Positions 50,555-59,638 of a stretch of 64,000 nt of DNA are shown piece after piece; position 1 is the stretch's first letter; the number at the start of each line of letters is the position of its first letter. Made by a program: the position numbers and the translations under genes. Source of the stretch: UBA6814 sp040753075 (GTDB lineage: Bacteria > Desulfobacterota > Desulfovibrionia > Desulfovibrionales > Desulfovibrionaceae); contig JBFMHA010000005.1 in assembly GCA_040753075.1 (NCBI GenBank), positions 28,389 to 92,388 on the forward strand, in the 5' to 3' direction. The notes below the pieces were generated by a model. The model was not told where the DNA came from, did no database searches, and saw only the letters and a program-made list of their open reading frames with translations.

Positions 50555-51448
50555 GTGCGGCTGCGTTCCCTCTTGCTCCTCCTTGGCGTTCTCGCCTGGC
50601 TGGCCCCGGCCCTGGCCGCGTCCGCGGCCGATCCCCTCACCGTGGCCGTCACCATCGCACCCCAGGAATACTTCCTGAAGAAGGTGGGCGGCGGCCGGGT
50701 GCAGCCCTTGCTCCTGGTGCCGGCCGGGGCCGACCCCCACGTGTACGAGCCCAGGCCCGGCCAGATGAAGTCCCTGGCCCGGGCCGCGGCCTGGCTCACC
50801 ACCGGCCTGGAGATGGAGGAGGCCTGGTCGGCCAGGTTCCGGGCCGTGAACCCCGGCATGAAGGTGGCGGCCACCGACGCGGGCATCGCCAAGCTGACCA
50901 TGGCCGGGCGCGGGCATGAGGGCGATGGCCATGCCGGGGACGGGGGCCGTCATGAGCTGCCCGATCCGCACGTCTGGCTCTCCCCGTCCCTGGCCAAGGT
51001 CCAGGCCGCGGCCATGCGCGACGCCCTCTCCGCCCTGGACCCGGCCGGCGCCGCCGAGTACGCGGCCAACGCCGAGGAGTTCGCCGCGGAGTGCGACGCC
51101 CTGGCCCGGGAGGTGATGACCCTGCTCACGGACCTTCCTTCCCGGACCTTCCTGGTGTTCCATCCCTCCTGGGGGTATTTCGCCCGTGACTTCGGCCTGG
51201 CCCAGCTCTCCATCGAGGCGGAGGGCAAGGAGCCCAGCCCCCGCGAACTGGCCCGCCTGGTGGATCAGGCCCGGGAGCACGGCATCCGGGCCATCTTCGT
51301 GGCCCCCCAGTTCTCCCGGCGCACCGCCGGGGTGGTGGCCCGGGAGCTCGGGGCCGGCCTGGTGGAGGCCGATCCCCTGGCCCCGGACTGGGCCGACAAC
51401 CTGCGCCGCGTGGCCCGCGCCCTGGCCGCGGCCAAGACCAGGAACTGA
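50555..51448 (+). CDS. znuA: Zinc ABC transporter, periplasmic binding protein
   Basis: 297 residues from GTG 50555, chosen because GGAGG lies 7 bases upstream and it opens directly into a signal peptide (RLRSLLLLLGVLAWLAPALA). TTG 50519 and ATG 50528 are possible but overlap or touch the operator. Metal ligands: DPHVYEP, PDPHVWLSP and FHPSWGYF. A His/Asp-rich loop (RGHEGDGHAGDGGRHELPD) is the zinc-capture loop of ZnuA. Delivers zinc to ZnuBC. Confidence 0.93.
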   Translation: MRLRSLLLLLGVLAWLAPALAASAADPLTVAVTIAPQEYFLKKVGGGRVQPLLLVPAGADPHVYEPRPGQMKSLARAAAWLTTGLEMEEAWSARFRAVNPGMKVAATDAGIAKLTMAGRGHEGDGHAGDGGRHELPDPHVWLSPSLAKVQAAAMRDALSALDPAGAAEYAANAEEFAAECDALAREVMTLLTDLPSRTFLVFHPSWGYFARDFGLAQLSIEAEGKEPSPRELARLVDQAREHGIRAIFVAPQFSRRTAGVVARELGAGLVEADPLAPDWADNLRRVARALAAAKTRN

Positions 51449-51449
51449 C

Positions 51450-52226
51450 ATGCGCGAGATCGTGGCCGAACTGTCCGGCGTCTCGTTCGCCTACGGCCCG
51501 GGCAGCCCGGTCCTGGACAAGGTGGACCTGGTCCTGCTCCGCGGCGACTACCTGGCGGTGCTCGGACCCAACGGCGGGGGCAAGTCCACCCTGCTCAAGC
51601 TCCTCCTGGGCATGCTGGCCCCGACCGCGGGCCTGGTGCGGGTCTTCGGCGGCCCGCCGGCCCGGGCGCGGGGCCGCACGGGCTACATGCCCCAGCTCCT
51701 CAAGCCGCGGATGGACTTCCCGGTCGCGGTGCTGGACGCGGTGCTCATGGGCCTGGCCGGCCAGACGGCCCGGGGCTTCCGCTTCAGCGCGGAGGAAAAG
51801 GAGCGCGCCCGAGGCGCGCTGGCGCGGGTGGGCCTGTCCGGGCTGGAGGGCCGCCGCCTGGCCGAACTCTCCGGCGGCCAGCAGCAGCGCGCCTTCATCG
51901 CCCGGGCCCTGGTCTCGAGCCCCGAGATGCTTCTCCTGGACGAGCCCACCGCCAGCGTGGACGCCGGCGGCAGGACCGCCCTGTTCGAGCTGTTGGCCGA
52001 ACTCAACCGGGACATGACCATCGTGTGCGTGAGCCACGACCTCTCGGTCGTGGGCTGCGGGGTGAAGAGCGTGGCCTGCGTGAACCGCAGCGTGCACTTC
52101 CACGATGCGCCCGAGGTGGATGCGGACATGCTGCGCATGATGTACGGGGCCGAGGGCGGCCGTTGCCCGGTGGAGCTCATCGCCCACGGCCGCATCCCCC
52201 ACCGGGTGGCGGCGGAGCGCGAGTAG
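51450..52226 (+). CDS. znuC: Zinc ABC transporter, ATPase
   Basis: 258 residues. Walker A LGPNGGGKSTLLKLLLG, Q-loop YMPQ, signature LSGGQQQRAFIARAL, Walker B MLLLDEPTAS and switch His CVSHDLSVV. It starts 1 base after the znuA stop and uses a weak AGGA site, so it is coupled. Cytoplasmic. Confidence 0.95.
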   Translation: MREIVAELSGVSFAYGPGSPVLDKVDLVLLRGDYLAVLGPNGGGKSTLLKLLLGMLAPTAGLVRVFGGPPARARGRTGYMPQLLKPRMDFPVAVLDAVLMGLAGQTARGFRFSAEEKERARGALARVGLSGLEGRRLAELSGGQQQRAFIARALVSSPEMLLLDEPTASVDAGGRTALFELLAELNRDMTIVCVSHDLSVVGCGVKSVACVNRSVHFHDAPEVDADMLRMMYGAEGGRCPVELIAHGRIPHRVAAERE

Positions 52227-52316
52227 GCTCCGTTCCGGCCGGGAGAGGGGAGTGCGACGCGACTCTTTTTCAGAAATGACTGAAGCTTTCTCTGGCTGAC
52301 CCACGAGGAGTAGGCC

Positions 52317-53135
52317 ATGCTCGACGCCCTGTCCTACGAGTTCATGCGCCACGCGGTGCTGGCCGGGCTGCTGGCCAGCCTGGCCTGCGGGATCATCGGG
52401 ACCCTGGTGGTGGTCAACCGGGTGGTGTTCCTGGCCGGGGCCGTGGCCCACGCGGCCTACGGCGGGGTGGGCCTGGCCTGTTTCCTGGGCTGGCCGGTGC
52501 TGCCCTGCACCATGGGCTTCACCCTGGCCGCCTCCGGGGCCATGGCCAAGGCCACGGCCGACGGGACCGAGGGCGCGGACACCCTCATCGGCGCTCTATG
52601 GGCCTGCGGCATGGCCCTGGGCATCATCCTCCTGGACCTCACCCCGGGCTACGCCGCGGACCTCATGAGCTACCTGTTCGGCAGCATCCTGGCCGTGCCC
52701 GAGGCCGACCTCTGGCTCATGGCCGGGCTCGACGCCGCCATCCTGGGGCTCACCCTGTACTTCTGGAAGGACCTGCTGGCCGCGTCCTTCGACCGGGAGT
52801 TCGCCGCCACCCGCGGGGCGCCGGTGCGGGCCATGCACTTCCTGCTCCTGGCCATGGTGGGGGCCACGGTGGTCATGGTCATCCGGGTGGTGGGCCTCAT
52901 CCTGGTCATGGCCCTCATGACCATCCCCACCAGCATGGCCCAGGCGGGCGCGCGCTCGGTGGGGGCCATGATGTGGCGCTCGGCCCTGCTCTCGGCCTGC
53001 TTCTGCCTGTCCGGCCTGGCCCTGGCCTACGCCCTGGACCTCACCTCCGGGGCCTGCATCGTGGCCGTGGCCGCGGCCGGGTATTTCGCCCAGCGCCTGG
53101 CCCTCTCCCGCAGGCGGGCCGGAGTCCGGGCATGA
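52317..53135 (+). CDS. znuB: Zinc ABC transporter, membrane permease
   Basis: 272 residues, about eight helices. VVFLAGAVAHAAYGGVGLA and IRVVGLILVMALMTIPTSMA are ABC-3 family segments. Ribosome site GAGGAGTAGGCC. A 90-bp gap follows znuC. Its stop overlaps the zur start (ATGA). Confidence 0.93.
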   Translation: MLDALSYEFMRHAVLAGLLASLACGIIGTLVVVNRVVFLAGAVAHAAYGGVGLACFLGWPVLPCTMGFTLAASGAMAKATADGTEGADTLIGALWACGMALGIILLDLTPGYAADLMSYLFGSILAVPEADLWLMAGLDAAILGLTLYFWKDLLAASFDREFAATRGAPVRAMHFLLLAMVGATVVMVIRVVGLILVMALMTIPTSMAQAGARSVGAMMWRSALLSACFCLSGLALAYALDLTSGACIVAVAAAGYFAQRLALSRRRAGVRA

Positions 53136-53578
53136 GCCCGACCCCCCTGGTCCCCCCGGCCCTGGCCGAACGCGCCCGGGAGCTCCTGGCCGAACGCGGG
53201 GTGCGGCCCACCCGGGCCCGGGTCCTGGTTCTCTCCCATCTTCTGGCCCAGCCCGAGGCCCTGGCCCCGCGCAGCCTGCACGCCATGGTGGGCGGCGAGG
53301 CCGCGGTGAACCGGGTCACCCTCTACCGCATCCTGGACCTGCTGGTGGAGCAGGGACTGGCCGCCCGCTCCTCGGCCGGGGACCGCTCCCTGCGCTACTG
53401 CAGCGGCCGCTCCACGCGGGTCTGCCACTTCCGCTGCCTGCGCTGCGGCCAGGTGCGCTGCATGGACCCGGCCCTGCTGCCCCTGTCGCCGGACGCCGTG
53501 AAGAAGGACCTCGGGGTCCGGGTGGAGCGGATCGAAATCAGGGTGGACGGCCTGTGCGAGGCCTGCGGGGGGCGGTGA
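53132..53578 (+). CDS. zur: Fur-family regulator, probable zinc uptake regulator
   Basis: 148 residues. Fur winged helix: LLAERGVRPTRARVLVLSHL and NRVTLYRILDLLVEQGL. Metal and structural sites: CHFRCLRCGQVRCMD and the C-terminal LCEACGG (Cys-x2-Cys pairs). Overlap with znuB and the palindrome before znuA make Zur far likelier than Fur or PerR. With zinc bound it should repress its own operon. Confidence 0.88.
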   Translation: MSPTPLVPPALAERARELLAERGVRPTRARVLVLSHLLAQPEALAPRSLHAMVGGEAAVNRVTLYRILDLLVEQGLAARSSAGDRSLRYCSGRSTRVCHFRCLRCGQVRCMDPALLPLSPDAVKKDLGVRVERIEIRVDGLCEACGGR

Positions 53579-53590
53579 GGGAAAAGGGCG

Positions 53591-54211
53591 TCAGCCCGCC
53601 GCACGCTCCAGGATGAAGGTGAACCACTCCTCGCGCTCCCGGCCCGGCCGGTCGTCGGGCCGCCGCCAGGACTCCCGCCGGCGCAACCCGGGATTGCGCG
53701 CCAGGAAATCGTCCAGCCAGGCCTCGTCCAGGGCCGAGAACCAGGTCCCGTCCTTTTCCCACTCCCGGTTCCCGTGCTTGCCCGAAACCAGGAGCACTCC
53801 GCCCGGGAGCAGGGCGCGGCCCAGGTTCGCCGCCGCCGGCCCGGCCGCGGCCCGGGGCAGGTGGAGCAGGCTGGCCATGGCCCACACCCCGTGGAATTCC
53901 GGCCGCCACTGCGCCCGGGTCAGGTCCCGCACCCCCACCTCCAGGCCGGTGCGCTCCCGGGCCAGCCGGGCCATTTCCGGGGACAGGTCGAAGGCCGTCA
54001 CGGCGTAGCCGCGCTCCAGGAAATGCGCGCTGTCCCGGCCCGCGCCGCACCCCGCGTCGAGGATCCGGCCCCCGGCCGGGACGCTGGCCAGGAACCGGGC
54101 ATAGGCCTCGGCCTTGTCCAGGTCCGCGGTGGCGGCGGCGAACGCCTCGGCCCGCTTGTCGCACCACCCGGCAACGGCCGCGCGCCGCGTCTCCCAGTTC
54201 TCCGGATTCAA
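53591..54211 (-). CDS. Class I SAM-dependent methyltransferase
   Basis: 206 residues from a TTG start with GCGGAGCATGGA upstream. SAM motif ILDAGCGAGRDSAHFLERGY and VTAFDLSPEMARLA. Chain opens WETRRAAVAGWCDKRAEAF and includes HGVWAMASLLHLPR, as in the tellurite-resistance-like/Methyltransf_25 group. Ends 12 bases from the zur stop, convergent. Substrate unknown. Confidence 0.8.
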   Translation of the reverse strand: MNPENWETRRAAVAGWCDKRAEAFAAATADLDKAEAYARFLASVPAGGRILDAGCGAGRDSAHFLERGYAVTAFDLSPEMARLARERTGLEVGVRDLTRAQWRPEFHGVWAMASLLHLPRAAAGPAAANLGRALLPGGVLLVSGKHGNREWEKDGTWFSALDEAWLDDFLARNPGLRRRESWRRPDDRPGREREEWFTFILERAAG

Positions 54212-54346
54212 TCCATGCTCCGCGTCCAGGACGGCCGGACCATGTCCGTCCGGTTCACCCCGCCGCGCTGCGGGCGCGCCACAGGTTTCGCTTGACTCAC
54301 GGCGAACTCGCCTCCTGGATCCGGATAAAGCAAGACAGCAGGCTTC

Positions 54347-54550
54347 CTAGTCCTCGTCCACCGCCTCGATGCAGTCGCGGGGGCAGATGGCCGCGGCCTG
54401 CCGGACCTCCTCGCAGGGGAAGCGGCCGTCGTGGACGGTGGGGCGGTTGGCGTCGTCGTCCCAGCCGAAGATGTGGGGGAACATGTCCAGGCATCCGCCG
54501 CATCCGGAGCATTCGACGGCGTTGACCGCGGGACGGCAGGTGGCGTCCAT
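54347..54550 (-). CDS. Single-cluster [4Fe-4S] ferredoxin
   Basis: 67 residues. The cluster ligands are ECSGCGGCLDMFP (three Cys) and ICPRDCIE. An acidic chain with the PTV motif region (NRPTVHDGRFPCEEV) fits Desulfovibrio-type monocluster ferredoxins. A fifth and sixth Cys (CEEV, PRDC) could form a disulfide. Soluble electron carrier, possibly for POR. Stands alone. Confidence 0.85.
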   Translation of the reverse strand: MDATCRPAVNAVECSGCGGCLDMFPHIFGWDDDANRPTVHDGRFPCEEVRQAAAICPRDCIEAVDED

Positions 54551-54625
54551 GGGGCTCCTCGCTGTTGTAGAGTAAATGCCTATGATACAGGCATAAGCAC
54601 GGGGCCGCGCCGGCGCAAGCGGGGA

Positions 54626-54991
54626 TCAGGGCTTGGGCGTCGCCGCGTTGATGGCCGCGATGGTGGCGTCGGCCAGGCGCTTGAGTTCGGGCAGGAGCTG
54701 GGCCGCCCGGCCGGAGTCTGCGTCGCGTCCGGCATTCTCCATGGCGAAGGCGGAGTCGCGCAGGGCCAGGGCGCCGACCGTTGCCGAGGCGCCCTTGAGG
54801 GAGTGGGCGGTGCGCTGCAGCACGGGCATGTCGGCCTGGGCCAGGGCCTGTTCGATGGCCGCCAGTTTGACCGGCAGGTCTTCGACGTACACCGTGAAGA
54901 GGGTTTCCATGAAGGCGGTGTCGCCCTTGAGGCGGTCCAAGGTCCCCTGGACGTCCAGGACGGGCTGGGGGGACGGGGAGGCATGGTTCAT
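54626..54991 (-). CDS. Stand-alone HPt phosphotransfer protein
   Basis: 121 residues from ATG 54991 (AGGTG upstream); a start at 55000 adds three residues. Phospho-acceptor motif RTAHSLKGASATVGA. All-helical with Ala-rich C-terminus (ADATIAAINAATPKP). It could relay phosphate from a hybrid kinase such as the one at 25854-28724, which lacks an HPt domain; that link is inference. Confidence 0.85.
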   Translation of the reverse strand: MNHASPSPQPVLDVQGTLDRLKGDTAFMETLFTVYVEDLPVKLAAIEQALAQADMPVLQRTAHSLKGASATVGALALRDSAFAMENAGRDADSGRAAQLLPELKRLADATIAAINAATPKP

Positions 54992-55239
54992 GGGGAGCAC
55001 CTGCCAGTCGGGGCAGAGGGTTTTTGGGGCTGAGCAAACAACCTAGCACCGCCGAGGGCGCTTGCCAAGCCCGAGGCCGTTCCCAGCGCCCAGGGCAAGA
55101 CTTGCGCCCGCAGGACATTTATGCAATATGATGAAAAGGCGCACTTTGCTTTCGTCTTGGATGGACGGGACTGCAATGGCGGGGGAGTCTGGGGCCAGGC
55201 GAAGGGCGGGACGCAGCCGAGCACAGCGGGAGTGGAGCG

Positions 55240-56079
55240 ATGAAGGTCCGTTGCTGGGGAGCCAGGGGGTCCATACCGGCCTCAGGCCGGGAATACGTGA
55301 AGTATGGCGGGGACACCACCTGCATCGAGATACGCACCGCGGACAACGAAGTCATCGTGGTGGACGCCGGCTCTGGCATCCGCCGGCTGGGGAACAAGAT
55401 ACTGGGGGAGAAGCGGACCGACATCTCCATGATCTTCACCCACTCCCACTGGGACCACATCCTCGGTTTTCCCTTCTTCAAGCCCATCTACTCCAAGAAC
55501 AACCGCATCCATCTGTACGGGTGCAAGCGCAAGCAGGGCAACATCAAGATGATGCTCGGCCGGGTGATGCTTCCGCCGTACTTTCCGGTGCCCTACGAAC
55601 TGGTGCAGGCCGAACTCACCTACAACTCCCTGTGCGAAACCAAGGACATCCACGGCATCGCCGTGACGCCCATCACCCTGAGCCATCCCAACATGGGCCA
55701 GGGCTACAGGTTCGAGGAGAACGGCAAGTCCTTCGTGTTCCTGACCGACAACGAGTTGTCGCACCAGCACCGCGGGGGGCGGAGCTTCGAGGAGTACGTG
55801 GAGTTCTGCCAGGGCGCGGACCTGCTCTTCCACGACGCGGAGTATACGGTCGCAGAGTATGAACGGCTGACCAAGGGCTGGGGCCACTCCACCTATGCCG
55901 ACGCTCTGGAGCTGGCCATCAGGGCCGGGGTCAAGCGGTTCGGGCTGTTCCACCTGAACCAGGACCGGCCGGACTCCGGGGTGGACGCCATGGTGGCCGA
56001 TTGCCGGCGCATCCTGGACGAGCGCGGGGTGTCCATGGAGTGTTTCGCCGCCAGCCAGGAGATGGAGTTCGACCTGTAG
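55240..56079 (+). CDS. Metallo-beta-lactamase-fold hydrolase (cyclic phosphodiesterase-like)
   Basis: 279 residues. WGARGSIPASG and TTCIEI open the fold; the metal motif is FTHSHWDHILGFPF (His-x-His-x-Asp-His), followed by ITLSHPNMGQG, VFLTDNE and LFHDAEYT. This matches the phosphoribosyl 1,2-cyclic phosphate phosphodiesterase-like/CheC-linked MBL group. Start ATG has GGAGTGGAGCG. Cytoplasmic. Substrate not established. Confidence 0.85.
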   Translation: MKVRCWGARGSIPASGREYVKYGGDTTCIEIRTADNEVIVVDAGSGIRRLGNKILGEKRTDISMIFTHSHWDHILGFPFFKPIYSKNNRIHLYGCKRKQGNIKMMLGRVMLPPYFPVPYELVQAELTYNSLCETKDIHGIAVTPITLSHPNMGQGYRFEENGKSFVFLTDNELSHQHRGGRSFEEYVEFCQGADLLFHDAEYTVAEYERLTKGWGHSTYADALELAIRAGVKRFGLFHLNQDRPDSGVDAMVADCRRILDERGVSMECFAASQEMEFDL

Positions 56080-56140
56080 CTCCCCCCGCCCTGGAGCGGT
56101 TCTTGCTTTCCGGGGAGCATCATCCTTGCCGGAGGCGGCC

Positions 56141-56980
56141 ATGCCCAGAACCTGTCTGTTCCTCCTCGCCCTCTGCCTGCTCGCGGCCAGCGCCGCCAGG
56201 GCCGAGGTGCGCACCGTGACCGCCTCCCACACCTGCCTGGTGGGCGATTCCGAAACCAAGAACGACGTGCGCCGCGCCTGCATCCTGGAGGCCAAGCGCA
56301 AGGCCGTGGAGCAGGCCGGAACCTATGTCGAGTCCCTGACGGAGGTGCGGGAGTTCGTCCTGTCCGCGGACCAGGTGCGCTCCTTCGCCGCGGCGGTGGT
56401 CACGGTGGAGGACGTGTCCGAGAAGTTCGCCGTGCAGGGCGAGAACCTGGCCCTGACCGTGACCGTGCGCGCCAAGGTGGACACGGACTCGGCCCGGGAG
56501 CGCCTGTCTGCGGCGGCCCGCGAGCCCCGGATACTGGACGACCTGGCCCGCAGCGGCCGGGCCGCCCGGGACCTGGAGGACCGCGCCCTGGCCCTGCAGG
56601 GGAGCATCCGCGCCGCAGATCCCGACCGGGCCGCGGTGCTCCGCGGAGAGCAGCGCGCGGTGCTGGGCTCCCTGGAGGATGCCTATGCCGAGCGCGAGCG
56701 CATAGTGGCCAGCATCCGGGCCGTGGGGCGGCTGGCCCGCGAGGCGGTGCGGCCGGGCATGACCATGGAGGAGGTGGCCCGCATCCTGGGGCCGGCCCGC
56801 TCGGTCAAGGAGAACCGCGCCCTGCCCGCGGCCCATGTCTGCGCCAACTACGGCGACGTGTGGGTGGTCTTCAAGGACGGCCTGGCCGAGTGCCTGCGGG
56901 AGCGCCTGGACTACAAGGAGCGCTACCGCGGCGATTGCCACTGCGGCGGGATCACCCTGGGCGGGATGCTGGTGCAGTAG
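56141..56980 (+). CDS. Secreted protein with LPP20/FlgT-N-like domain
   Basis: 279 residues from ATG 56141 (GGAGGCGGCC just upstream). Signal peptide ends ARAE. Residues about 25-130 (RRACILEAKRKAVEQAGTYV, DQVRSFAAAVVTVEDV) resemble the LPP20/FlgT N-terminal fold. A coiled coil follows, then a region like BamE/SmpA at about 210-250 (VRPGMTMEEVARILGPARSV). The tail is Cys-rich (CHCGG). Envelope protein of unknown function. Confidence 0.75.
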   Translation: MPRTCLFLLALCLLAASAARAEVRTVTASHTCLVGDSETKNDVRRACILEAKRKAVEQAGTYVESLTEVREFVLSADQVRSFAAAVVTVEDVSEKFAVQGENLALTVTVRAKVDTDSARERLSAAAREPRILDDLARSGRAARDLEDRALALQGSIRAADPDRAAVLRGEQRAVLGSLEDAYAERERIVASIRAVGRLAREAVRPGMTMEEVARILGPARSVKENRALPAAHVCANYGDVWVVFKDGLAECLRERLDYKERYRGDCHCGGITLGGMLVQ

Positions 56981-57020
56981 GGCGTAGCGGCGGTCTCCTG
57001 GCGGCGCCCGAAATGCGATG

Positions 57021-57084
57021 TGGCCGGGTGGGGACCGGCCACATGCAGGAGGAAAACTGTCAATGGCTCATTTGATCAGTTTTC
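57021..57084. terminator. Two hairpins between convergent genes
   Basis: TGGCCGG-N7-CCGGCCA (57021-57041) and GAAAACTG...CAGTTTTC (57052-57084, with an inner TCAA/TTGA pairing). The second ends in TTTTCTTTC on the plus strand and TTTTCC on the minus strand, so it can act as a bidirectional terminator. Confidence 0.6.
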
Positions 57085-57126
57085 TTTCGGGATGACAGCA
57101 AGTTCCATGCCGGAAAAATCTGCCGG

Positions 57127-57933
57127 TCAGTCTTCCTCCAGCATCGGGGCCGCGTCGAGGCCCAGGGCGTCCTTGCCTTTGCCGGCCTGGTCCTTGATGC
57201 GCTTCTTCAGAAAGGTCAAGAACTTGACTGCGACCTCCAGCCTCGGGTTGAGCTCCAGGGCGGCGGAGAGTTCGGCCAGGCTGCCCTCCAGGTCGTCCTT
57301 CTCGAAAAAGACCCGGGCCAGGTTGAAGTGCAGGTTCTCGTCCTCGGGGTCCAGGTCCAGGGCCTTGGCGTAGTAGGCCGCCGCGTAGTCGAACATGCCC
57401 TTCTTGCGCAGGCTGATGCCGAAGCGGTTGAACAGGGAGCGCTGTTCGAGCATGAACGTCTCGTCGCTTCCCAGCAGCATGTCCAGAATCCTGCCGACCT
57501 TCTGCATCTCCCCCTTGTCGCACCACACCGCCCCGGCCCCGAGGTTGGCCGGGATGCTCTTCTCGTCGATCATGAGCGCCTTGGCGAACTCCTTTTCGGC
57601 CTCGTCCAGGTTGCCCTCGGCGTAGTGCTCCTCGCCCTTGGCGATCTTGTCCCGCAAGGTGCGCATGGCCGGCAGGGTCTTGCTCTTGTAGAAGCGGGGC
57701 TCGGGGAGGTAGTTCTCCATGAAGACGCTTTTCTTGATCTTCTTGCGCTCGCCCGAGGGAACGTTGTTCTGGTTCAGGGGCTGGACCTCCCACACGTCGT
57801 CCCCCAGGCGGCGCACGAACCAGTAGGTCAGCGACTCCCGGGCCGCCACCGTGGTCCCGGCCCCGACGCTGGCGGTGGCGGCGCGGGAGAAGACGCCGAG
57901 GGTCTGGGGGTAGATGGAGGGGTCCTTGGGCAT
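57127..57933 (-). CDS. Soluble TPR-repeat protein
   Basis: 268 residues. An N-terminal beta-rich region (about 25-75, YWFVRRLGDDVWEVQPLN) is followed by TPR-like repeats: IAKGEEHYAEGNLDEAEKEF, MFDYAAAYYAKALDLDPEDE and DLEGSLAELSAALELNPRLE. No signal peptide. Protein-protein scaffold; partner unknown. No ribosome site seen before the ATG. Confidence 0.78.
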   Translation of the reverse strand: MPKDPSIYPQTLGVFSRAATASVGAGTTVAARESLTYWFVRRLGDDVWEVQPLNQNNVPSGERKKIKKSVFMENYLPEPRFYKSKTLPAMRTLRDKIAKGEEHYAEGNLDEAEKEFAKALMIDEKSIPANLGAGAVWCDKGEMQKVGRILDMLLGSDETFMLEQRSLFNRFGISLRKKGMFDYAAAYYAKALDLDPEDENLHFNLARVFFEKDDLEGSLAELSAALELNPRLEVAVKFLTFLKKRIKDQAGKGKDALGLDAAPMLEED

Positions 57934-58004
57934 GGCGTTCAGCTGGGTGCGCAGTCAGGGTTCATCGCCGCTTTCCTAAGTTCTACGAGAAAATGCCGGG
58001 GATG

Positions 58005-59477
58005 TCAGGCTTCTCCGCACGACCCGGGCGTCTCGGGCAAGAAATCGCCCTGGGCCGGGCGCAGGCATACGGTGAACACCGCGTGATCCTCCTCCCGGGT
58101 CAGGGTCAGGACGCCGCCCATGCGCTGCACCAGGCGGTAGCACTTGGGCAGGCCGAACCCACCCTCCTCGAAGGGCATGTACAGCCGTTCGGCGTCCATT
58201 CCCTTGATCTCGACCAGCAGATACCTGAAAGCAACGCATACCCGGGAGGCCGCCAGGTAGGTGCGCACGCTCAGGGCGCCGCCCGGGGCCAGGGCCTTGG
58301 CCGCGTCCTGCATGAGGATGGCGAATATCTCGTCCAGCAGGGCGGGGTCCGCGTCCACTGAGGGCAGATCGGGGGTCAGGGCGCTTTCCAGGCGCAGGCC
58401 GTGCTCGGAAAGGGCCGGGCGGCCGGATTCCAGGGCCTGGGCCAGGGCGGCGTTCATGTCCACCTCCCGGGGCGTCGCCTGCACCGGGGAAAGATACCCG
58501 TGGATGCGGTCCAGCAGCCGCTCCAGGCGTTCGGATTCGCGCAGGATGATCTCGGCTTCCGGGTAATCCGGGGCCTTGGCCGAGAGCCGGCGGGCGAACC
58601 CGCCGATGGACATGAGCGGGTTGCGCAGTTCGTGCGCCACCTCCTTGGTGATGGCCCCCAGGGTCTTGAGCTTCTCGTCCTGGACCATGAGGCTTTCCAT
58701 GTAGACCCGTTCGCTGATGTCCACGAAGATGCAGTCCAGGTAGCGGCCCAGGGGGTCCTCCATGCCGGGCGGCGCGCTCATGGACTTGAGGATCCCGTGC
58801 AGATAGTAGCCCTTGGCGTGGCGCAGGCGGCACTGGGCCGAGAGGGGGCCGCCCGCGGTGAAGGCCCGGGAGAGCACCCGCTCCACCACCGGCCGGTCGC
58901 GTTCGTGAATCCGGTTCAGGAGCCAGCCATCCTCGCGAATGGCGTCGCCCGGGTCTTCGCCCAGCATCTGGCGGCAGGCCTGGTTCACGAACTCCACGGC
59001 CAGGTCCTCGTTCAGGCGGATGATGAGCAGGGGGATGTTCTGGATGAGCGTGAAATGGCGCTGCTCGGCCAGCTCCAGGTGGCGGCGCAGGGCGCGGCGC
59101 TCCCGGCAGCGGGTCAGGCACATGGCCAGCTCGGCGCGGGAGAACGGCTTGGTCAGGAAGTCGTAAGCCCCGATCTGCAGGGCCTTGAGCACGGTGCCCA
59201 CATCCCCCCGGCTGCTCATGAGCACCACCTGGATGCCCGGATGGACGATCATGAGCTTCTCGGCCAGTTCGGCGCCGGGCATGTCCGGGATGTTCACGTC
59301 CACGAAGGCCAGCTCGAAGCCCCGGGCCGCGGCTGCGGACAGGGCCCGGTGCGGCTCGGCGTACACCGCGGTCTTGTGGCCCTCGTCGCCCAGGGCTTCG
59401 GCCAGGAACTCCCCGAAGTCCTCGTCGTCGTCCACCACCACGACTCGCGTCGTATCGTTCGCAGGGTAGCCTTCCAC
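58005..59477 (-). CDS. Receiver-PAS-histidine kinase (soluble)
   Basis: 490 residues from GTG 59477, which has CCGGAGGAACACG upstream; the frame continues to 59600 without a site. Receiver first (VVVVDDDEDFGEFLAEAL, Asp60 in FVDVNIPDMPG, TKPF). PAS at about 155-270 (LEDLAVEFVNQA-like segment). HisKA with VAHELRNPLMSIGG; HATPase with a weak N box (ILMQDAAKALAPGG) and GGFGLPKCYRLVQRMGG. Receiver-first kinases relay a signal from another kinase. Divergent from the dehydrogenase gene. Confidence 0.87.
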   Translation of the reverse strand: MEGYPANDTTRVVVVDDDEDFGEFLAEALGDEGHKTAVYAEPHRALSAAAARGFELAFVDVNIPDMPGAELAEKLMIVHPGIQVVLMSSRGDVGTVLKALQIGAYDFLTKPFSRAELAMCLTRCRERRALRRHLELAEQRHFTLIQNIPLLIIRLNEDLAVEFVNQACRQMLGEDPGDAIREDGWLLNRIHERDRPVVERVLSRAFTAGGPLSAQCRLRHAKGYYLHGILKSMSAPPGMEDPLGRYLDCIFVDISERVYMESLMVQDEKLKTLGAITKEVAHELRNPLMSIGGFARRLSAKAPDYPEAEIILRESERLERLLDRIHGYLSPVQATPREVDMNAALAQALESGRPALSEHGLRLESALTPDLPSVDADPALLDEIFAILMQDAAKALAPGGALSVRTYLAASRVCVAFRYLLVEIKGMDAERLYMPFEEGGFGLPKCYRLVQRMGGVLTLTREEDHAVFTVCLRPAQGDFLPETPGSCGEA

Positions 59478-59638
59478 CGTGTTCCTCCGGGGCGGATGCC
59501 TCGCCCTATGATAGAACAAACCACCTTCCCGGGGAAAATGCAACCGGCTCGGGACCCGTCCGTTCCGGGGTGGCGGAAAACCGGGAACCGGGATATGCAA
59601 GCCCGATGCGGCGTTCCGGCCGGCGCGAAGGAGAGGAC

